Source: an uncultured Bacteroidales bacterium (lineage in GTDB: Bacteria > Bacteroidota > Bacteroidia > Bacteroidales > Marinilabiliaceae). Taken from it: a DNA stretch of 53,778 bases. The stretch is from contig CALYZD010000007.1 of NCBI GenBank assembly GCA_945607565.1, positions 1 to 53,778 of the forward strand, in the 5' to 3' direction. A program made the position numbers and the translations under genes. Each line of letters starts with the position of its first letter. Position 1 is the first letter of the stretch. Under the pieces are notes generated by a model. It saw only the letters and a program-made list of their open reading frames with translations. It searched no databases and was not told the origin of the DNA. Positions 1 through 8,683 of this stretch are shown here, one piece after another.

Positions 1-3
1 AGC

Positions 4-29
4 CCGGCTGTGTTGGCCGGACTTCTTTC
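4..29 (+). terminator. Possible tail of an upstream terminator
   Basis: CCGGC at 4-8 pairs with GCCGG at 16-20 around a 7-base loop and is followed by a T-rich stretch. It probably ends a gene that lies left of the window. The stem is short and cut by the window edge, so this is tentative. Confidence 0.35.
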
Positions 30-98
30 TTGAGTATCAGGGCGTTAATTTTTATTCGCTGTTTTTATATTCTGAGTTTATTCAAAAGCCCAAAAGAT

Positions 99-737
99 AT
101 GCGGTGTTTTTTTGTTACAATCTTGATTTTAAGTTCTTTATCGCTTGGTGCGCAGACCAAGCAGGTGAAGACCCGGTTGCGGACGGTCGATAATGGGGTT
201 TATACCGAAAAATTCCGCGTCCTGGCCAGTGATACTTCATGCCGCCATGGCGATTATCAGATGATATACAAAAATCGTGTGGTCGAGAAAGGAGCTTATA
301 AAAAAGGAGTTCGGTCGGGCGAGTGGTCTTTCTGGGGGCTGGAAAATCAGCTCGAATTCGTGTATGATTATGATAATCAGGCATTGTCGAAGGTTTTGCC
401 GCACGATGGCCATGTCTATACCTCGCGCACTCTGCCGTGTCTGTTTCTCGGAAGTCCGCTGATACCGCATTTGTTCATCTGCCGGCGTGTCTTTTATCCG
501 GTCAAAGAACATGGGACAAGTGTTGATTGTCAGGTTGTTCTGTCGCTCAAAGTCAATTCTCGCGGCCGGATGACAGGCTATGAGCTGGTTCGTGAATCAA
601 AGCCGGCGTTCAACAAGGCCGTTTTGGATGCCGCCGCGCAGATTCCCAAGTCGTGGCGCTGGGTGCCGGCCCGCGACGGCGGCCGTTTCATCGATTCCGA
701 CTATCGCATCACAATAATCTTCGACGCTTCGAACTGA
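99..737 (+). CDS. Secreted/periplasmic TonB C-terminal-domain protein
   Basis: The product is 212 residues from the ATG at 99, chosen because it begins directly with a signal peptide (MRCFFVTILILSSLSLGAQ). An in-frame upstream start at 30 would bury that signal. Residues about 50-85 contain a GDYQMIYKNRVVEKGAYKKG segment resembling MORN/YwqK-type repeats (G-x-Y/W pattern). The last about 70 residues look like a TonB C-terminal domain, with a V-x-V-x-G-R-x-x-G-like strand followed by a helix ending in a W-x-P-A motif. TonB C-domains normally contact TonB boxes of outer-membrane receptors, but without the usual N-terminal anchor helix and Pro-rich spacer this protein is unlikely to be a classical energy transducer. 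It appears to be a single-gene unit. Confidence 0.72.
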   Translation: MRCFFVTILILSSLSLGAQTKQVKTRLRTVDNGVYTEKFRVLASDTSCRHGDYQMIYKNRVVEKGAYKKGVRSGEWSFWGLENQLEFVYDYDNQALSKVLPHDGHVYTSRTLPCLFLGSPLIPHLFICRRVFYPVKEHGTSVDCQVVLSLKVNSRGRMTGYELVRESKPAFNKAVLDAAAQIPKSWRWVPARDGGRFIDSDYRITIIFDASN

Positions 738-1018
738 TGCTTAAAATTTTTAAATTTAATTATATATTTTTTAATATAAATAGTATTTTTGAAGCCGCAA
801 TAAGTTAATCTGTCGGGAAGGTTTGTGGTAAACGTGTGGCAGTTATTCGATAAAAATCCGGGTGCCGGCATTGTCAGCCGAACATGAGTCGGTTTACGGT
901 TTGCTCGGATGATGGCAATAATTAAGTAAAATTGACGTTACGAAGAACGATGCGATTTAAAAAACTTTACTGATTTGGTTAATTTTGCACCTGATTCTAA
1001 CCTAAATTGAAAATATAG
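738..1018. other. AT-rich intergenic region without a gene
   Basis: This stretch separates the TonB-C gene from the lipoprotein gene. Its left third is very AT-rich. No open frame with a credible start was seen. The only supported element is the -7 promoter hexamer region at 980-987. Confidence 0.6.
980..987 (+). promoter_or_regulatory. Bacteroidota -7 element upstream of the lipoprotein/rfb genes
   Basis: TAATTTTG matches the TAnnTTTG consensus and lies 31 bases before the ATG at 1019. No clear TTTG -33 box is present. It may drive both the lipoprotein gene and the rfb operon, since only 44 bases separate them. Confidence 0.5.
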
Positions 1019-1696
1019 ATGAAACTGATAATATGTCTTTTTTTAGTGGCGGCAATAAGTAGTTGCAGTTTTTTTCATCATAAGTCCGACAAGCGAAATT
1101 CCGACATTGCGGCCATAATCCCGCTGCACGGCGACAATAACGGCGTGTATGCGCAGGAGGCCCGTTACTCCAACTGGCCCAATCCGGACACCATGATAAT
1201 ATACGTTGACGGCTCTCGGCTGCGGATAGCCCCAATGGGCAACGTCATTTCGCCCGAGGGCAAGGTGCTCTTCTCGATAGAAAACGAGTATCCGATTGAG
1301 CAGCTATTCTTTGCGCAGCGCGGTCGCGACCTCTTCATCTTTTATACCGACATTGATGAGCGCGGGTGCGGCAGCTACATCAAGCGGTTTTCGCTCGAAA
1401 GCAACAAAATGATATGGTCGTCGGAAATTGACGGCTATTCGTTCTCCAAACCGCTGATCAGAGGGCAGTTCGCTTATGTCGGGACCATTGGTTTCATCGG
1501 CAAAATCAAGCTGAAAAACGGGCAGTTCGATTGGAAATTCAGCAACATCATTCGCAACGGACGTTTCAATCACTTCAGCAACATTGACTTCGTTGAACCA
1601 CAGCGAGTACGCTTCGTAGCCACGCATCCATTTATGCTGAAGTCGGACACGATCATTGTAAATGATATAACAGGTGAGATAATTTGCATGAATTGA
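1019..1696 (+). CDS. Lipoprotein of unknown function, beta-propeller-like
   Basis: The 225-residue product starts with a lipoprotein signal (MKLIICLFLVAAISSC, lipobox ISSC), so it is probably anchored in a membrane facing the periplasm or outside. The rest has repeated strand patterns such as RDLFIFYTDIDERGCGSYIKR followed by SLESNKMIWSSEIDG, reminiscent of PQQ/quinoprotein-type propeller blades, but it is too short for a whole propeller. It lies just upstream of rfbA in the same direction, 44 bases away, and may share its transcript. I do not recognise a specific family and assign no function. Confidence 0.7.
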   Translation: MKLIICLFLVAAISSCSFFHHKSDKRNSDIAAIIPLHGDNNGVYAQEARYSNWPNPDTMIIYVDGSRLRIAPMGNVISPEGKVLFSIENEYPIEQLFFAQRGRDLFIFYTDIDERGCGSYIKRFSLESNKMIWSSEIDGYSFSKPLIRGQFAYVGTIGFIGKIKLKNGQFDWKFSNIIRNGRFNHFSNIDFVEPQRVRFVATHPFMLKSDTIIVNDITGEIICMN

Positions 1697-1740
1697 TATA
1701 AAACAAAAGTTTAAATAATTAAGGCATATTCGATTGAACA

Positions 1741-2625
1741 ATGAAAGGAATCGTTTTGGCCGGTGGAGCCGGTACGCGGCTTTATCCCATCACCAAAGGC
1801 GTCAGCAAGCAGATGCTTCCGGTTTTCGACAAACCGATGATATATTATCCGCTGTCGGTGCTGATGCTCGCCGGAATCAGAGAAATTCTAATAATATCAA
1901 CTCCGACCGATCTGCCCGGCTTCAAGCGGCTTTTGGGCGACGGCAGTGACTTTGGCTTGTCTTTGCAATATGCCGAACAGCCATCGCCCGACGGGCTCGC
2001 CCAAGCGTTCATAATCGGTGCCGATTTCATTGGCTCCGATAGCGTTTGTCTTATTTTGGGCGACAATATTTTCTATGGTCATGGATTTGTCGACATGCTT
2101 CGTGATTCGGTCAGAATGGCCGAGGAGGAGCATAAAGCCACGGTCTTCGGCTATTATGTCAGCGATCCCGAGCGCTATGGCGTGGCCGAATTCGACAAGG
2201 ATGGCAATGTCTTGGGCATAGAAGAAAAGCCAGCCAACCCGAAGTCGAATTATGCAGTCGTAGGGCTTTATTTTTATCCCAACAAAGTGGTCGAGATATC
2301 CAGACATATCAGGCCATCGGCACGAGGCGAACTCGAGATCACATCTGTTAATCAACGTTTTCTTGAAGACCGTGAACTGGCAGTCAAGTTGCTTGGGCGA
2401 GGCTTTGCCTGGCTCGACACCGGCACGCACGACAGTCTTGCCGAGGCGAGCACTTTTATCGAGGTCATTGAAAAGAGGCAGGGGCTCAAAGTGGCTTGCC
2501 TTGAGGCCATTGCATATCAGCAAGGTTGGATTTCAGCCGATAAGGTGCGCAAATTGGCCGAGCCGATGATGAAAAACTCCTATGGGCAGTATTTGTTTAA
2601 AATTTCGAGCGAAGCAAGCAAATGA
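1741..2625 (+). CDS. rfbA: Glucose-1-phosphate thymidylyltransferase
   Basis: This enzyme makes dTDP-glucose from dTTP and glucose-1-phosphate, the first step to dTDP-L-rhamnose, in the cytoplasm. The 294-residue length matches the family. The N-terminal nucleotide-binding signature [18 protein letters not shown] is intact, and the LGDNIFYG and VVGLYFYPN motifs of sugar nucleotidyltransferases follow. The ATG at 1741 places the glycine-rich loop at the expected distance from the N-terminus. Its stop codon overlaps the rfbC start by four bases (ATGA), so the two are translationally coupled. It is the first gene of a complete rfbACDB cluster. Confidence 0.97.
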   Translation: MKGIVLAGGAGTRLYPITKGVSKQMLPVFDKPMIYYPLSVLMLAGIREILIISTPTDLPGFKRLLGDGSDFGLSLQYAEQPSPDGLAQAFIIGADFIGSDSVCLILGDNIFYGHGFVDMLRDSVRMAEEEHKATVFGYYVSDPERYGVAEFDKDGNVLGIEEKPANPKSNYAVVGLYFYPNKVVEISRHIRPSARGELEITSVNQRFLEDRELAVKLLGRGFAWLDTGTHDSLAEASTFIEVIEKRQGLKVACLEAIAYQQGWISADKVRKLAEPMMKNSYGQYLFKISSEASK

Positions 2626-3191
2626 TTAATGTCATAAAAACCAATGTCGAAGGTCTGATCATTATCGAGCCAAGAATCTTTAAAGACAGCAGAGGTTATT
2701 TTTTCGAATCCTTTTCTCAGCGCGAATTTGACGAAAAAGTTCGCCCCATTCGGTTTGTGCAGGACAACGAAAGCAAATCCACATACGGAGTTTTGCGCGG
2801 ATTGCACTATCAAGTAATGCCTTACACGCAGAGCAAGCTTGTGCGTTGCGTCCGTGGGCGAGTGTTGGACGTGGCTGTGGATATCCGCAAAGGTTCGCCG
2901 ACATTCGGTCAGCACGTGGCCGTGGAGCTGTCGGAGGAGAATCATCGCGAGTTCTTTATTCCCAAGGGATTCGCTCACGGTTTTGCCGTTTTGAGCGAAG
3001 AGGCCGTGTTCCAGTACAAGTGCGACGAATTCTATGCGCCGCAAAGTGAGGGCGGAATACAGTTGCTCGACGAATCGTTGAACATCGATTGGAAAATCCC
3101 GCTGGACAAGGCCATCTTATCGGACAAAGACCGCGCGTATCCCAAACTATCTGAGATTGACCCAGCTTTTGACTACGCAACGTTACATTAG
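2622..3191 (+). CDS. rfbC: dTDP-4-dehydrorhamnose 3,5-epimerase
   Basis: RmlC epimerises C3 and C5 of dTDP-4-keto-6-deoxyglucose, the third step of dTDP-L-rhamnose synthesis. At 189 residues it is the usual size of this cupin-fold enzyme. The catalytic histidine motif LRGLHYQ (His62), the substrate-binding [10 protein letters not shown] stretch and the IPKGFAHGF motif are all present. It overlaps rfbA by four bases and is six bases from rfbD, so it sits firmly inside the operon. Confidence 0.97.
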   Translation: MINVIKTNVEGLIIIEPRIFKDSRGYFFESFSQREFDEKVRPIRFVQDNESKSTYGVLRGLHYQVMPYTQSKLVRCVRGRVLDVAVDIRKGSPTFGQHVAVELSEENHREFFIPKGFAHGFAVLSEEAVFQYKCDEFYAPQSEGGIQLLDESLNIDWKIPLDKAILSDKDRAYPKLSEIDPAFDYATLH

Positions 3192-3197
3192 AACGAA

Positions 3198-4064
3198 ATG
3201 AATATACTCGTAACAGGCGCTAACGGCCAGTTGGGCAGTGAGATGCGAATAGTGTCGCGCCAAACTGAGAATCATTATATTTTCACGGATGTTGCGGAAC
3301 TCGACATTACGGATTTTGATGCGTTGATGGCAATCGTTTCGCGCGAAAAGATTGAAGCGGTTGTCAACTGTGCCGCTTACACAAACGTCGACAAGGCCGA
3401 GGATGACTATGAACTGGCCGAAAAGCTGAATGTGCAAGCTGTCAGGAATCTTGCGCTTGCAATGAAATCGGTGGGCGGTTTGCTCGTTCACATTTCGACC
3501 GATTATGTTTTTGGCGGCGAACTTTACAACACTCCATGCACGGAGGACAGAACCGGCACTCCGACAGGTGTTTACGGCAAAACCAAGCTGCTTGGCGAAA
3601 AGGCAGTGGAGGAAGTCGGCTGCCGGCACATAATAATCCGCACGGCTTGGCTTTACAGCGAGTTCGGGAAAAATTTCGTGAAGACAATGTTGAATCTGAC
3701 CGCAACCAAGCCGCAGCTCAAGGTCGTCTTCGATCAGGTTGGCACGCCGACTTATGCGTTCGACCTGGCAAGTGTGATATTCGACATACTTGAAAATGGC
3801 AAATTCCATAATCACGATGGGGTTTACCATTTTTCGAACGAAGGCGTTTGTTCGTGGTACGATTTCACAAAATCAATAGCCGAACTTTCGGGGCAGACTG
3901 AATGTGAAATTCTGCCTTGCCACAGCAGCGAGTTCCCGAGCAATGTTGTGCGCCCAAGTTTTTCGGTGCTCGACAAAACTAAAATCAAAGAGACATTCGG
4001 TATATCAATTCCATATTGGCGCGATTCGTTGAAAGTGTGCCTGAGGAATATACTAAACAGCTAA
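3198..4064 (+). CDS. rfbD: dTDP-4-dehydrorhamnose reductase
   Basis: RmlD reduces dTDP-4-keto-L-rhamnose with NAD(P)H to dTDP-L-rhamnose, the final step of the pathway. The 288-residue short-chain dehydrogenase has the Rossmann loop GANGQLGSE near residue 7, STDYVFGG, and the catalytic YGKTKLLGE motif (Tyr-x3-Lys). It starts six bases after the rfbC stop and precedes rfbB by 12 bases. Confidence 0.96.
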   Translation: MNILVTGANGQLGSEMRIVSRQTENHYIFTDVAELDITDFDALMAIVSREKIEAVVNCAAYTNVDKAEDDYELAEKLNVQAVRNLALAMKSVGGLLVHISTDYVFGGELYNTPCTEDRTGTPTGVYGKTKLLGEKAVEEVGCRHIIIRTAWLYSEFGKNFVKTMLNLTATKPQLKVVFDQVGTPTYAFDLASVIFDILENGKFHNHDGVYHFSNEGVCSWYDFTKSIAELSGQTECEILPCHSSEFPSNVVRPSFSVLDKTKIKETFGISIPYWRDSLKVCLRNILNS

Positions 4065-4076
4065 AAATCGGTAAAT

Positions 4077-5219
4077 ATGAATTTCAAGCGAAATATAGTC
4101 ATCACCGGTGGCGCCGGTTTTATAGGCAGTCATGTTGTGCGGCTTTTTGTCAATAAATATCCTGACTATAAAATAGTTAATCTCGACAAACTGACCTATG
4201 CGGGCAATCTCACCAATCTCAAAGATGTCGAAGATCGGCCAAACTATAAGTTTGTCAGAATGGATATTTGTGACTTTGATTCATTTCTGAAACTGATGCA
4301 AGACGAAAAAATTGATGGCATAATTCACCTTGCAGCCGAAAGTCACGTCGACCGAAGCATAAAAGATCCGTTTACTTTTGCGATGACAAATGTCATGGGA
4401 ACGCTTTCTCTGCTTCAGGCCGCCAAGCAATATTGGGAGTCGCTTCCAGAAAAATACGAAGGCAAGCGCTTCTATCATATATCGACCGACGAGGTTTACG
4501 GAGCCTTGGAGATGACGAATCCCGAGGGCGTTGAGCCTCCGTTCACGACCACGGCGTCGTCGGGCAAGCATCACTTGGCCTACGGCACTGACTTTTTTCA
4601 TGAAACGACAAAGTACAATCCGCATTCGCCTTACTCGGCAAGCAAGGCTGGTTCCGACCATTTTGTCCGGGCCTTCCACGACACCTACGGCATGCCGACC
4701 ATAGTGACGAATTGCTCTAACAATTATGGCCCATATCAGTTTCCGGAGAAGCTGATTCCGCTCTTTATCAACAATATCCGTCACAGAAAGCCGCTGCCGG
4801 TTTATGGCAAGGGCGAAAATGTCCGCGACTGGCTCTATGTGGTCGACCATGCACGCGCAATCGATACGATTTTTCACAATGGCAAAGTGGCTGAGACATA
4901 CAACATCGGCGGCTTCAATGAGTGGAAAAACATTGATATTATCAGGTTGGTTATCAATACAGTAGATCGTCTGCTCGGGCGCGCCGAGGGCGAGGATATG
5001 AATCTCATCACATACGTCACCGACCGCATGGGGCACGACATGCGCTACGCCATTGATTCCACTAAGTTGCAACGGGAACTGGGCTGGGAGCCGAGCCTGC
5101 AATTTGAGGAAGGTATAGAGAAAACGGTCAGTTGGTACCTCGAAAATCAGGATTGGCTGGATAATATCACAAGCGGCGCCTACGAAAAGTATTATGAGGA
5201 TATGTATTCCAAACGATAA
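4077..5219 (+). CDS. rfbB: dTDP-glucose 4,6-dehydratase
   Basis: RmlB converts dTDP-glucose to dTDP-4-keto-6-deoxyglucose using bound NAD+. The 380-residue protein has GGAGFIGSHV for NAD binding, the STDEVYGAL active-site strand, and YSASKAGSDH with the catalytic Tyr-x3-Lys. A slightly longer insert (PPFTTTASSGKHHLAYGTD) between these motifs is common in Bacteroidota homologues. It closes the operon, and no convincing U-tract terminator was found directly after it. Confidence 0.97.
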   Translation: MNFKRNIVITGGAGFIGSHVVRLFVNKYPDYKIVNLDKLTYAGNLTNLKDVEDRPNYKFVRMDICDFDSFLKLMQDEKIDGIIHLAAESHVDRSIKDPFTFAMTNVMGTLSLLQAAKQYWESLPEKYEGKRFYHISTDEVYGALEMTNPEGVEPPFTTTASSGKHHLAYGTDFFHETTKYNPHSPYSASKAGSDHFVRAFHDTYGMPTIVTNCSNNYGPYQFPEKLIPLFINNIRHRKPLPVYGKGENVRDWLYVVDHARAIDTIFHNGKVAETYNIGGFNEWKNIDIIRLVINTVDRLLGRAEGEDMNLITYVTDRMGHDMRYAIDSTKLQRELGWEPSLQFEEGIEKTVSWYLENQDWLDNITSGAYEKYYEDMYSKR

Positions 5220-5616
5220 TTGATGCTTTTAGTGACGGTTATAACCAGTTGAGCACTATAATGTTATAGTGTTGTGTTGTGCTGCCTTTGTCCCGGCATC
5301 AAAGGGAGCGTTTTGTTTTGCCACCGGCTTCAAAAAAAAGGCTCCGGCCGCTTCCTTGGTGGGTGTTTTGGAGACCTTAACTGCTTCATTGCAATGTCTA
5401 TTCACAGTTCCGCGATGATGATGTCAAATCGTACAGAAATGCGATGGATTCGACGCAATCCGAATGATTCATGCGGCGCCGACAATCGGCTGAGTGGCGT
5501 TTCTTAGCCAATTGGAACGGCCTGCGTTGTGCAGTTTTTTTTGTTAAAAATAGGAATGCCGGTTTGAGCAATGCAAAAAATGCTTTAAAATTGCACATAA
5601 AGTTAAACCAAGTATC
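5220..5616. other. 397-base gap after the rfb operon
   Basis: The gap holds no convincing gene. An AT-rich palindrome with arms CACTATAA (5254-5261) and TTATAGTG (5264-5271) stands just after rfbB and may form a weak hairpin. The right end carries the promoter for the next gene. An open frame at 5274-5507 has low-complexity, Cys-rich content and no recognisable start signal, and was not accepted. Confidence 0.55.
5563..5593 (+). promoter_or_regulatory. Promoter of the secreted multidomain protein
   Basis: TTTG at 5563-5566 and TAAAATTG at 5586-5593 are separated by 19 bases, fitting the Bacteroidota -33/-7 pattern with one mismatch in the -7 box. The predicted transcript would start about 15 bases before the ATG at 5617. 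Confidence 0.55.
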
Positions 5617-7185
5617 ATGAAACCAAAAGCTATGAAACAGATTTACAAGATCCTTATCAGTTCTTTAATTTTTGTATTGTCCATTGTATGTGGCTTGGAA
5701 TCAGAAGCTGCTACAAAGACCAATATTTTGTATAACTGCAGTTTCCTCGATGCCACCACAAGCAGTTCGTATTCTCAGAACAAGACTTTCGATTTGGCAG
5801 AAAAGACCTGGGCGGTAAGCAGTTATCGTTGTAATTCTACGGGTTTCTTTTTTGGTAGCTCCAGCGACTCTAACACCTCTTATTCGTTAGACAATGAAAA
5901 GTTCCCCGGAGTAGCCGATGCATGGAAAAGCGCGGACAGTCAGAGCGAATCGGCAACGATTGTCTATGCCTTATTGTATGACAATGAATACGATGACGTC
6001 ACAAAGATAAGTTTCGCATGGTCGGGAGTCAGTGGCGGAAGTGCCAGCGTTTTCCTGTTGGTAGACAAAGGTACGGGTTTTGAGTCCGGCGCCAAGACGG
6101 AGACAAACGCAGAGTCGTCGATTGATGTAAGTTTCGAAGCTTCGGCTGTCAAGCGTTTTGCGCTGGTGATGCGCCCGGGCACTGAGACGTTAGCGGGAAC
6201 CACCGGACGCGCCCTGAAGTTGAGCACGTGCGAAATTGACGGTGTGCCGACGGAAATAACCAAAATGTCGACTCCGACGTTTTCGCTCGACGGGACGTTG
6301 CCGTTGTGGCCAGGCACCGCGGTCGTGATTGCGACCGACGATGTGGAAGGCGCTAAGATTAATTATTCGTTGGATGGCACTGAATATAAGGCTGTTTCGA
6401 ATCCGGCGCGCATTGCCATCAAGGCTCAGACCACCGTCAGGGCCTATGCTTCGCTTGACGGTGTGGAGAATAGCGAATCTGCCGAATGCACATTTTCTGT
6501 TTATGACCTGAACGGCGATTTTGCCCAATTCGACGGCGGCTATCCGTCGGGGTGGAAGGGTGGCATTGCAAGTGGCAATGTCTCAGCACATTCCGACCCA
6601 ACGCAAGGCACCTGCGTCAAATTGACCCAGACAACCAAAGAAAACAAGCGATTGCTTACCCAAGATTTCATTCTTCCTGCGGGAACCTATCAATTGTCAG
6701 CATATTGCATGATAGATTCAGAAAGCGAAAGCGCAAAGACAGCACTTGAGTACGCAACGGGCGGCAGCAGTTCGTATAAATCCGTGCAGGAATGCGCGAC
6801 TCGCGGCACATGGACGAAGCTATCGGGCGAGTTGGTTCTGACCGAGCAGACGCAGATTAAATTGTCATTGTGCTTGGCGTCAAAAAGTTCATCCGATGAC
6901 GATTCATGGTCGGCGTATTTCACCAATGTAAGTTTGACAAACACCTCTCAGCCAACCTCTTTGCAGGCCAAGGCAGCGCCGGCAGCCGTGGTGCGGTCGG
7001 TCGGCGGCGAGCTGACCTTCAAGGCTCAGGCCGGTCAGCGTGCTGAAGTCTACGACTTGTCCGGGCTCTGTCTGGCGCGTGCAGTCACCGACGGCTGCGA
7101 GCAGAAAATTCAGGGTCTGCCGCAAAACAGGCTGCTTGTGGTCAGGGTAGGGAATGAAAGTTTCAAGGTGATTATCGGCCGTTGA
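5617..7185 (+). CDS. Secreted multidomain protein with chitobiase-C-like domain and T9SS-like tail
   Basis: The 522-residue product has an N-terminal signal peptide (residues about 6-31). A beta-rich domain of about 170 residues follows. Residues about 218-293 resemble the chitobiase/beta-hexosaminidase C-terminal type fold, with the tell-tale KINYSLDG and TTVRAYASLDG strands. Residues about 297-445 look like a jelly-roll carbohydrate-binding module (GTYQLSAYCMID, WTKLSGEL). The last about 60 residues (EVYDLSGLCLARA, LLVVRVGNESFKVIIGR) resemble type IX secretion sorting domains. No catalytic domain is visible. This suggests an exported or surface protein binding carbohydrate or another polymer, which is inference from architecture. 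The next gene starts two bases after its stop. Confidence 0.72.
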   Translation: MKPKAMKQIYKILISSLIFVLSIVCGLESEAATKTNILYNCSFLDATTSSSYSQNKTFDLAEKTWAVSSYRCNSTGFFFGSSSDSNTSYSLDNEKFPGVADAWKSADSQSESATIVYALLYDNEYDDVTKISFAWSGVSGGSASVFLLVDKGTGFESGAKTETNAESSIDVSFEASAVKRFALVMRPGTETLAGTTGRALKLSTCEIDGVPTEITKMSTPTFSLDGTLPLWPGTAVVIATDDVEGAKINYSLDGTEYKAVSNPARIAIKAQTTVRAYASLDGVENSESAECTFSVYDLNGDFAQFDGGYPSGWKGGIASGNVSAHSDPTQGTCVKLTQTTKENKRLLTQDFILPAGTYQLSAYCMIDSESESAKTALEYATGGSSSYKSVQECATRGTWTKLSGELVLTEQTQIKLSLCLASKSSSDDDSWSAYFTNVSLTNTSQPTSLQAKAAPAAVVRSVGGELTFKAQAGQRAEVYDLSGLCLARAVTDGCEQKIQGLPQNRLLVVRVGNESFKVIIGR

Positions 7186-7187
7186 TA

Positions 7188-8573
7188 ATGAGGGCGTTGT
7201 GTTTGCTGTCGCTGATGCTGGTTGTGTTCGCTTCGTGCACGCACAAACGTCATCATGCGCGGCCGCATCGTCAGCCTCAGTGCGACATTGATCTCGATAG
7301 CATCGTCAGGCGCGGCACTTTGCGCGTGGTGACAGACTACAATTCGATAAACTATTTTGTCTACAAGGGCGTTCCGGTCGGTTATCAGTACGAAATGCTG
7401 ACGGAATACTGCCGTTCGCTTGGCGTCAGACTCGATTTGTCGGTTTCGAACGACAACGATCTGAACGAAGAGAGACTGCTCCGTGGCGATATTGACCTGA
7501 TAGCCACAAGTCTGTGCCGCGACTCGACAAACACCAATGTCGTCTTCACCGAGCCTTATGGGCAAAGTCGGCAAGTGCTGGTGCAGCGTTCGGACATTGC
7601 GCTCGATTCTGTGGTCCGCACCGAAGCCGACTTGAATGGCAAAACCATTTGTGTGCTGGCTCATTCGTTTTATGAGGATTTCCTTCTGGACTTGTCGTCG
7701 GAGCACGACGACTCGATTGACGTTGAGGCGATTGCCGACTACGATGTGGAGCAGTTGATTCAGCTCGTGGCCGAAAACGAAATCGACTATGCGGTCAGTC
7801 TTGAGAATATCGCTCTGGTTAACAATTGGTTCTATCCCAATCTGAACATAGATTTTGCACTGTCGGACGTCTTTGAACTGTCGTGGGCGGTCAGGCCGAA
7901 TGCGCCGAGGCTGATAAACGACATCAACGCCTGGATGCAGAAGTTCAAGCGCACGTCCAAGATGAAGGTGATGTACAAAAAGTACAATGTCGATCACCGC
8001 GAGCTGGCCGGCGGCCGGATTGGGGTGGGGGCCGACACTTATCGCGGCGATTTTGCCGAAATAATCAGGCGCGAATGTGACGGAACGCCATTCGACTGGC
8101 TTTTGGTGTCGTCGGTCATCTGTCAGGAATCGCGCTTCAACCCCGATGCCCGGAGCTGGGCTGGAGCCGTGGGGCTGATGCAGCTGATGCCCGAAACGGC
8201 CCGGCGCTTTGGCGTGGACGATCTGCGTTCGCCCGAGCAGAACATCAGGGCCGGAATCAAGTTCCTGTGCTGGATCGACAAGCGTTTTCAGAAGTATGTC
8301 CCGTCGGCGCAGGAGCGGCTGAAGTTTGTGCTGGCGTCGTATAATGTCGGCATCGGGCACGTGATGGATGCAATCCGGCTGGCCGAAAAATTCAAGAAAA
8401 ATCCTGAGGTCTGGGACGAAAACGTGTCGTTGTTCCTGCTCAACAAGTCGAATCCGGCCTATTATACCGACGAGGTCGTGAAACACGGCTATTGTCGCGG
8501 CTCGGAAACCTATCTGTATGTGCGAAATGTGATGACGCGCTATCGGAACTATCGCGCAGCCAACATCAAGTAG
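7188..8573 (+). CDS. mltF: MltF-like membrane-bound lytic murein transglycosylase
   Basis: The 461-residue lipoprotein (MRALCLLSLMLVVFASC, lipobox FASC) would cleave peptidoglycan glycan strands to 1,6-anhydro ends in the periplasm. Residues about 30-265 form a family-3 solute-binding-protein-like domain (GTLRVVTDYNSINYFVYKG). The C-terminal SLT domain has the catalytic-Glu motif SSVICQESRFNP followed by GAVGLMQLMPETARRFG and ASYNVGIGH. I chose the ATG at 7188, two bases past the previous stop, rather than a TTG six bases earlier. The tight spacing suggests co-transcription with the secreted protein upstream. Confidence 0.9.
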   Translation: MRALCLLSLMLVVFASCTHKRHHARPHRQPQCDIDLDSIVRRGTLRVVTDYNSINYFVYKGVPVGYQYEMLTEYCRSLGVRLDLSVSNDNDLNEERLLRGDIDLIATSLCRDSTNTNVVFTEPYGQSRQVLVQRSDIALDSVVRTEADLNGKTICVLAHSFYEDFLLDLSSEHDDSIDVEAIADYDVEQLIQLVAENEIDYAVSLENIALVNNWFYPNLNIDFALSDVFELSWAVRPNAPRLINDINAWMQKFKRTSKMKVMYKKYNVDHRELAGGRIGVGADTYRGDFAEIIRRECDGTPFDWLLVSSVICQESRFNPDARSWAGAVGLMQLMPETARRFGVDDLRSPEQNIRAGIKFLCWIDKRFQKYVPSAQERLKFVLASYNVGIGHVMDAIRLAEKFKKNPEVWDENVSLFLLNKSNPAYYTDEVVKHGYCRGSETYLYVRNVMTRYRNYRAANIK

Positions 8574-8625
8574 TTCGTTTGAGTTAAAATAGCATAATTT
8601 TGTAGCTGCCAAATGTCTGAATCTC

Positions 8626-8654
8626 TTTGCGAATGCAACAAAATCATACTTTTG
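8626..8654 (+). promoter_or_regulatory. Promoter of the RNA methyltransferase gene
   Basis: TTTG at 8626-8629 and TACTTTTG at 8647-8654 (exact TAnnTTTG) are 17 bases apart. Transcription would begin near 8660, after the in-frame ATG at 8633. That excludes this ATG and favours the TTG at 8684. Confidence 0.6.
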
Positions 8655-8683
8655 CGAGACAAATCAAAAACGGAGGCAGAACA

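Noticed and set aside
5274-5507. 77-codon open frame in the gap after rfbB
   Set aside because: Odd composition, no start signal, no recognisable domain, and no promoter aligned with it.
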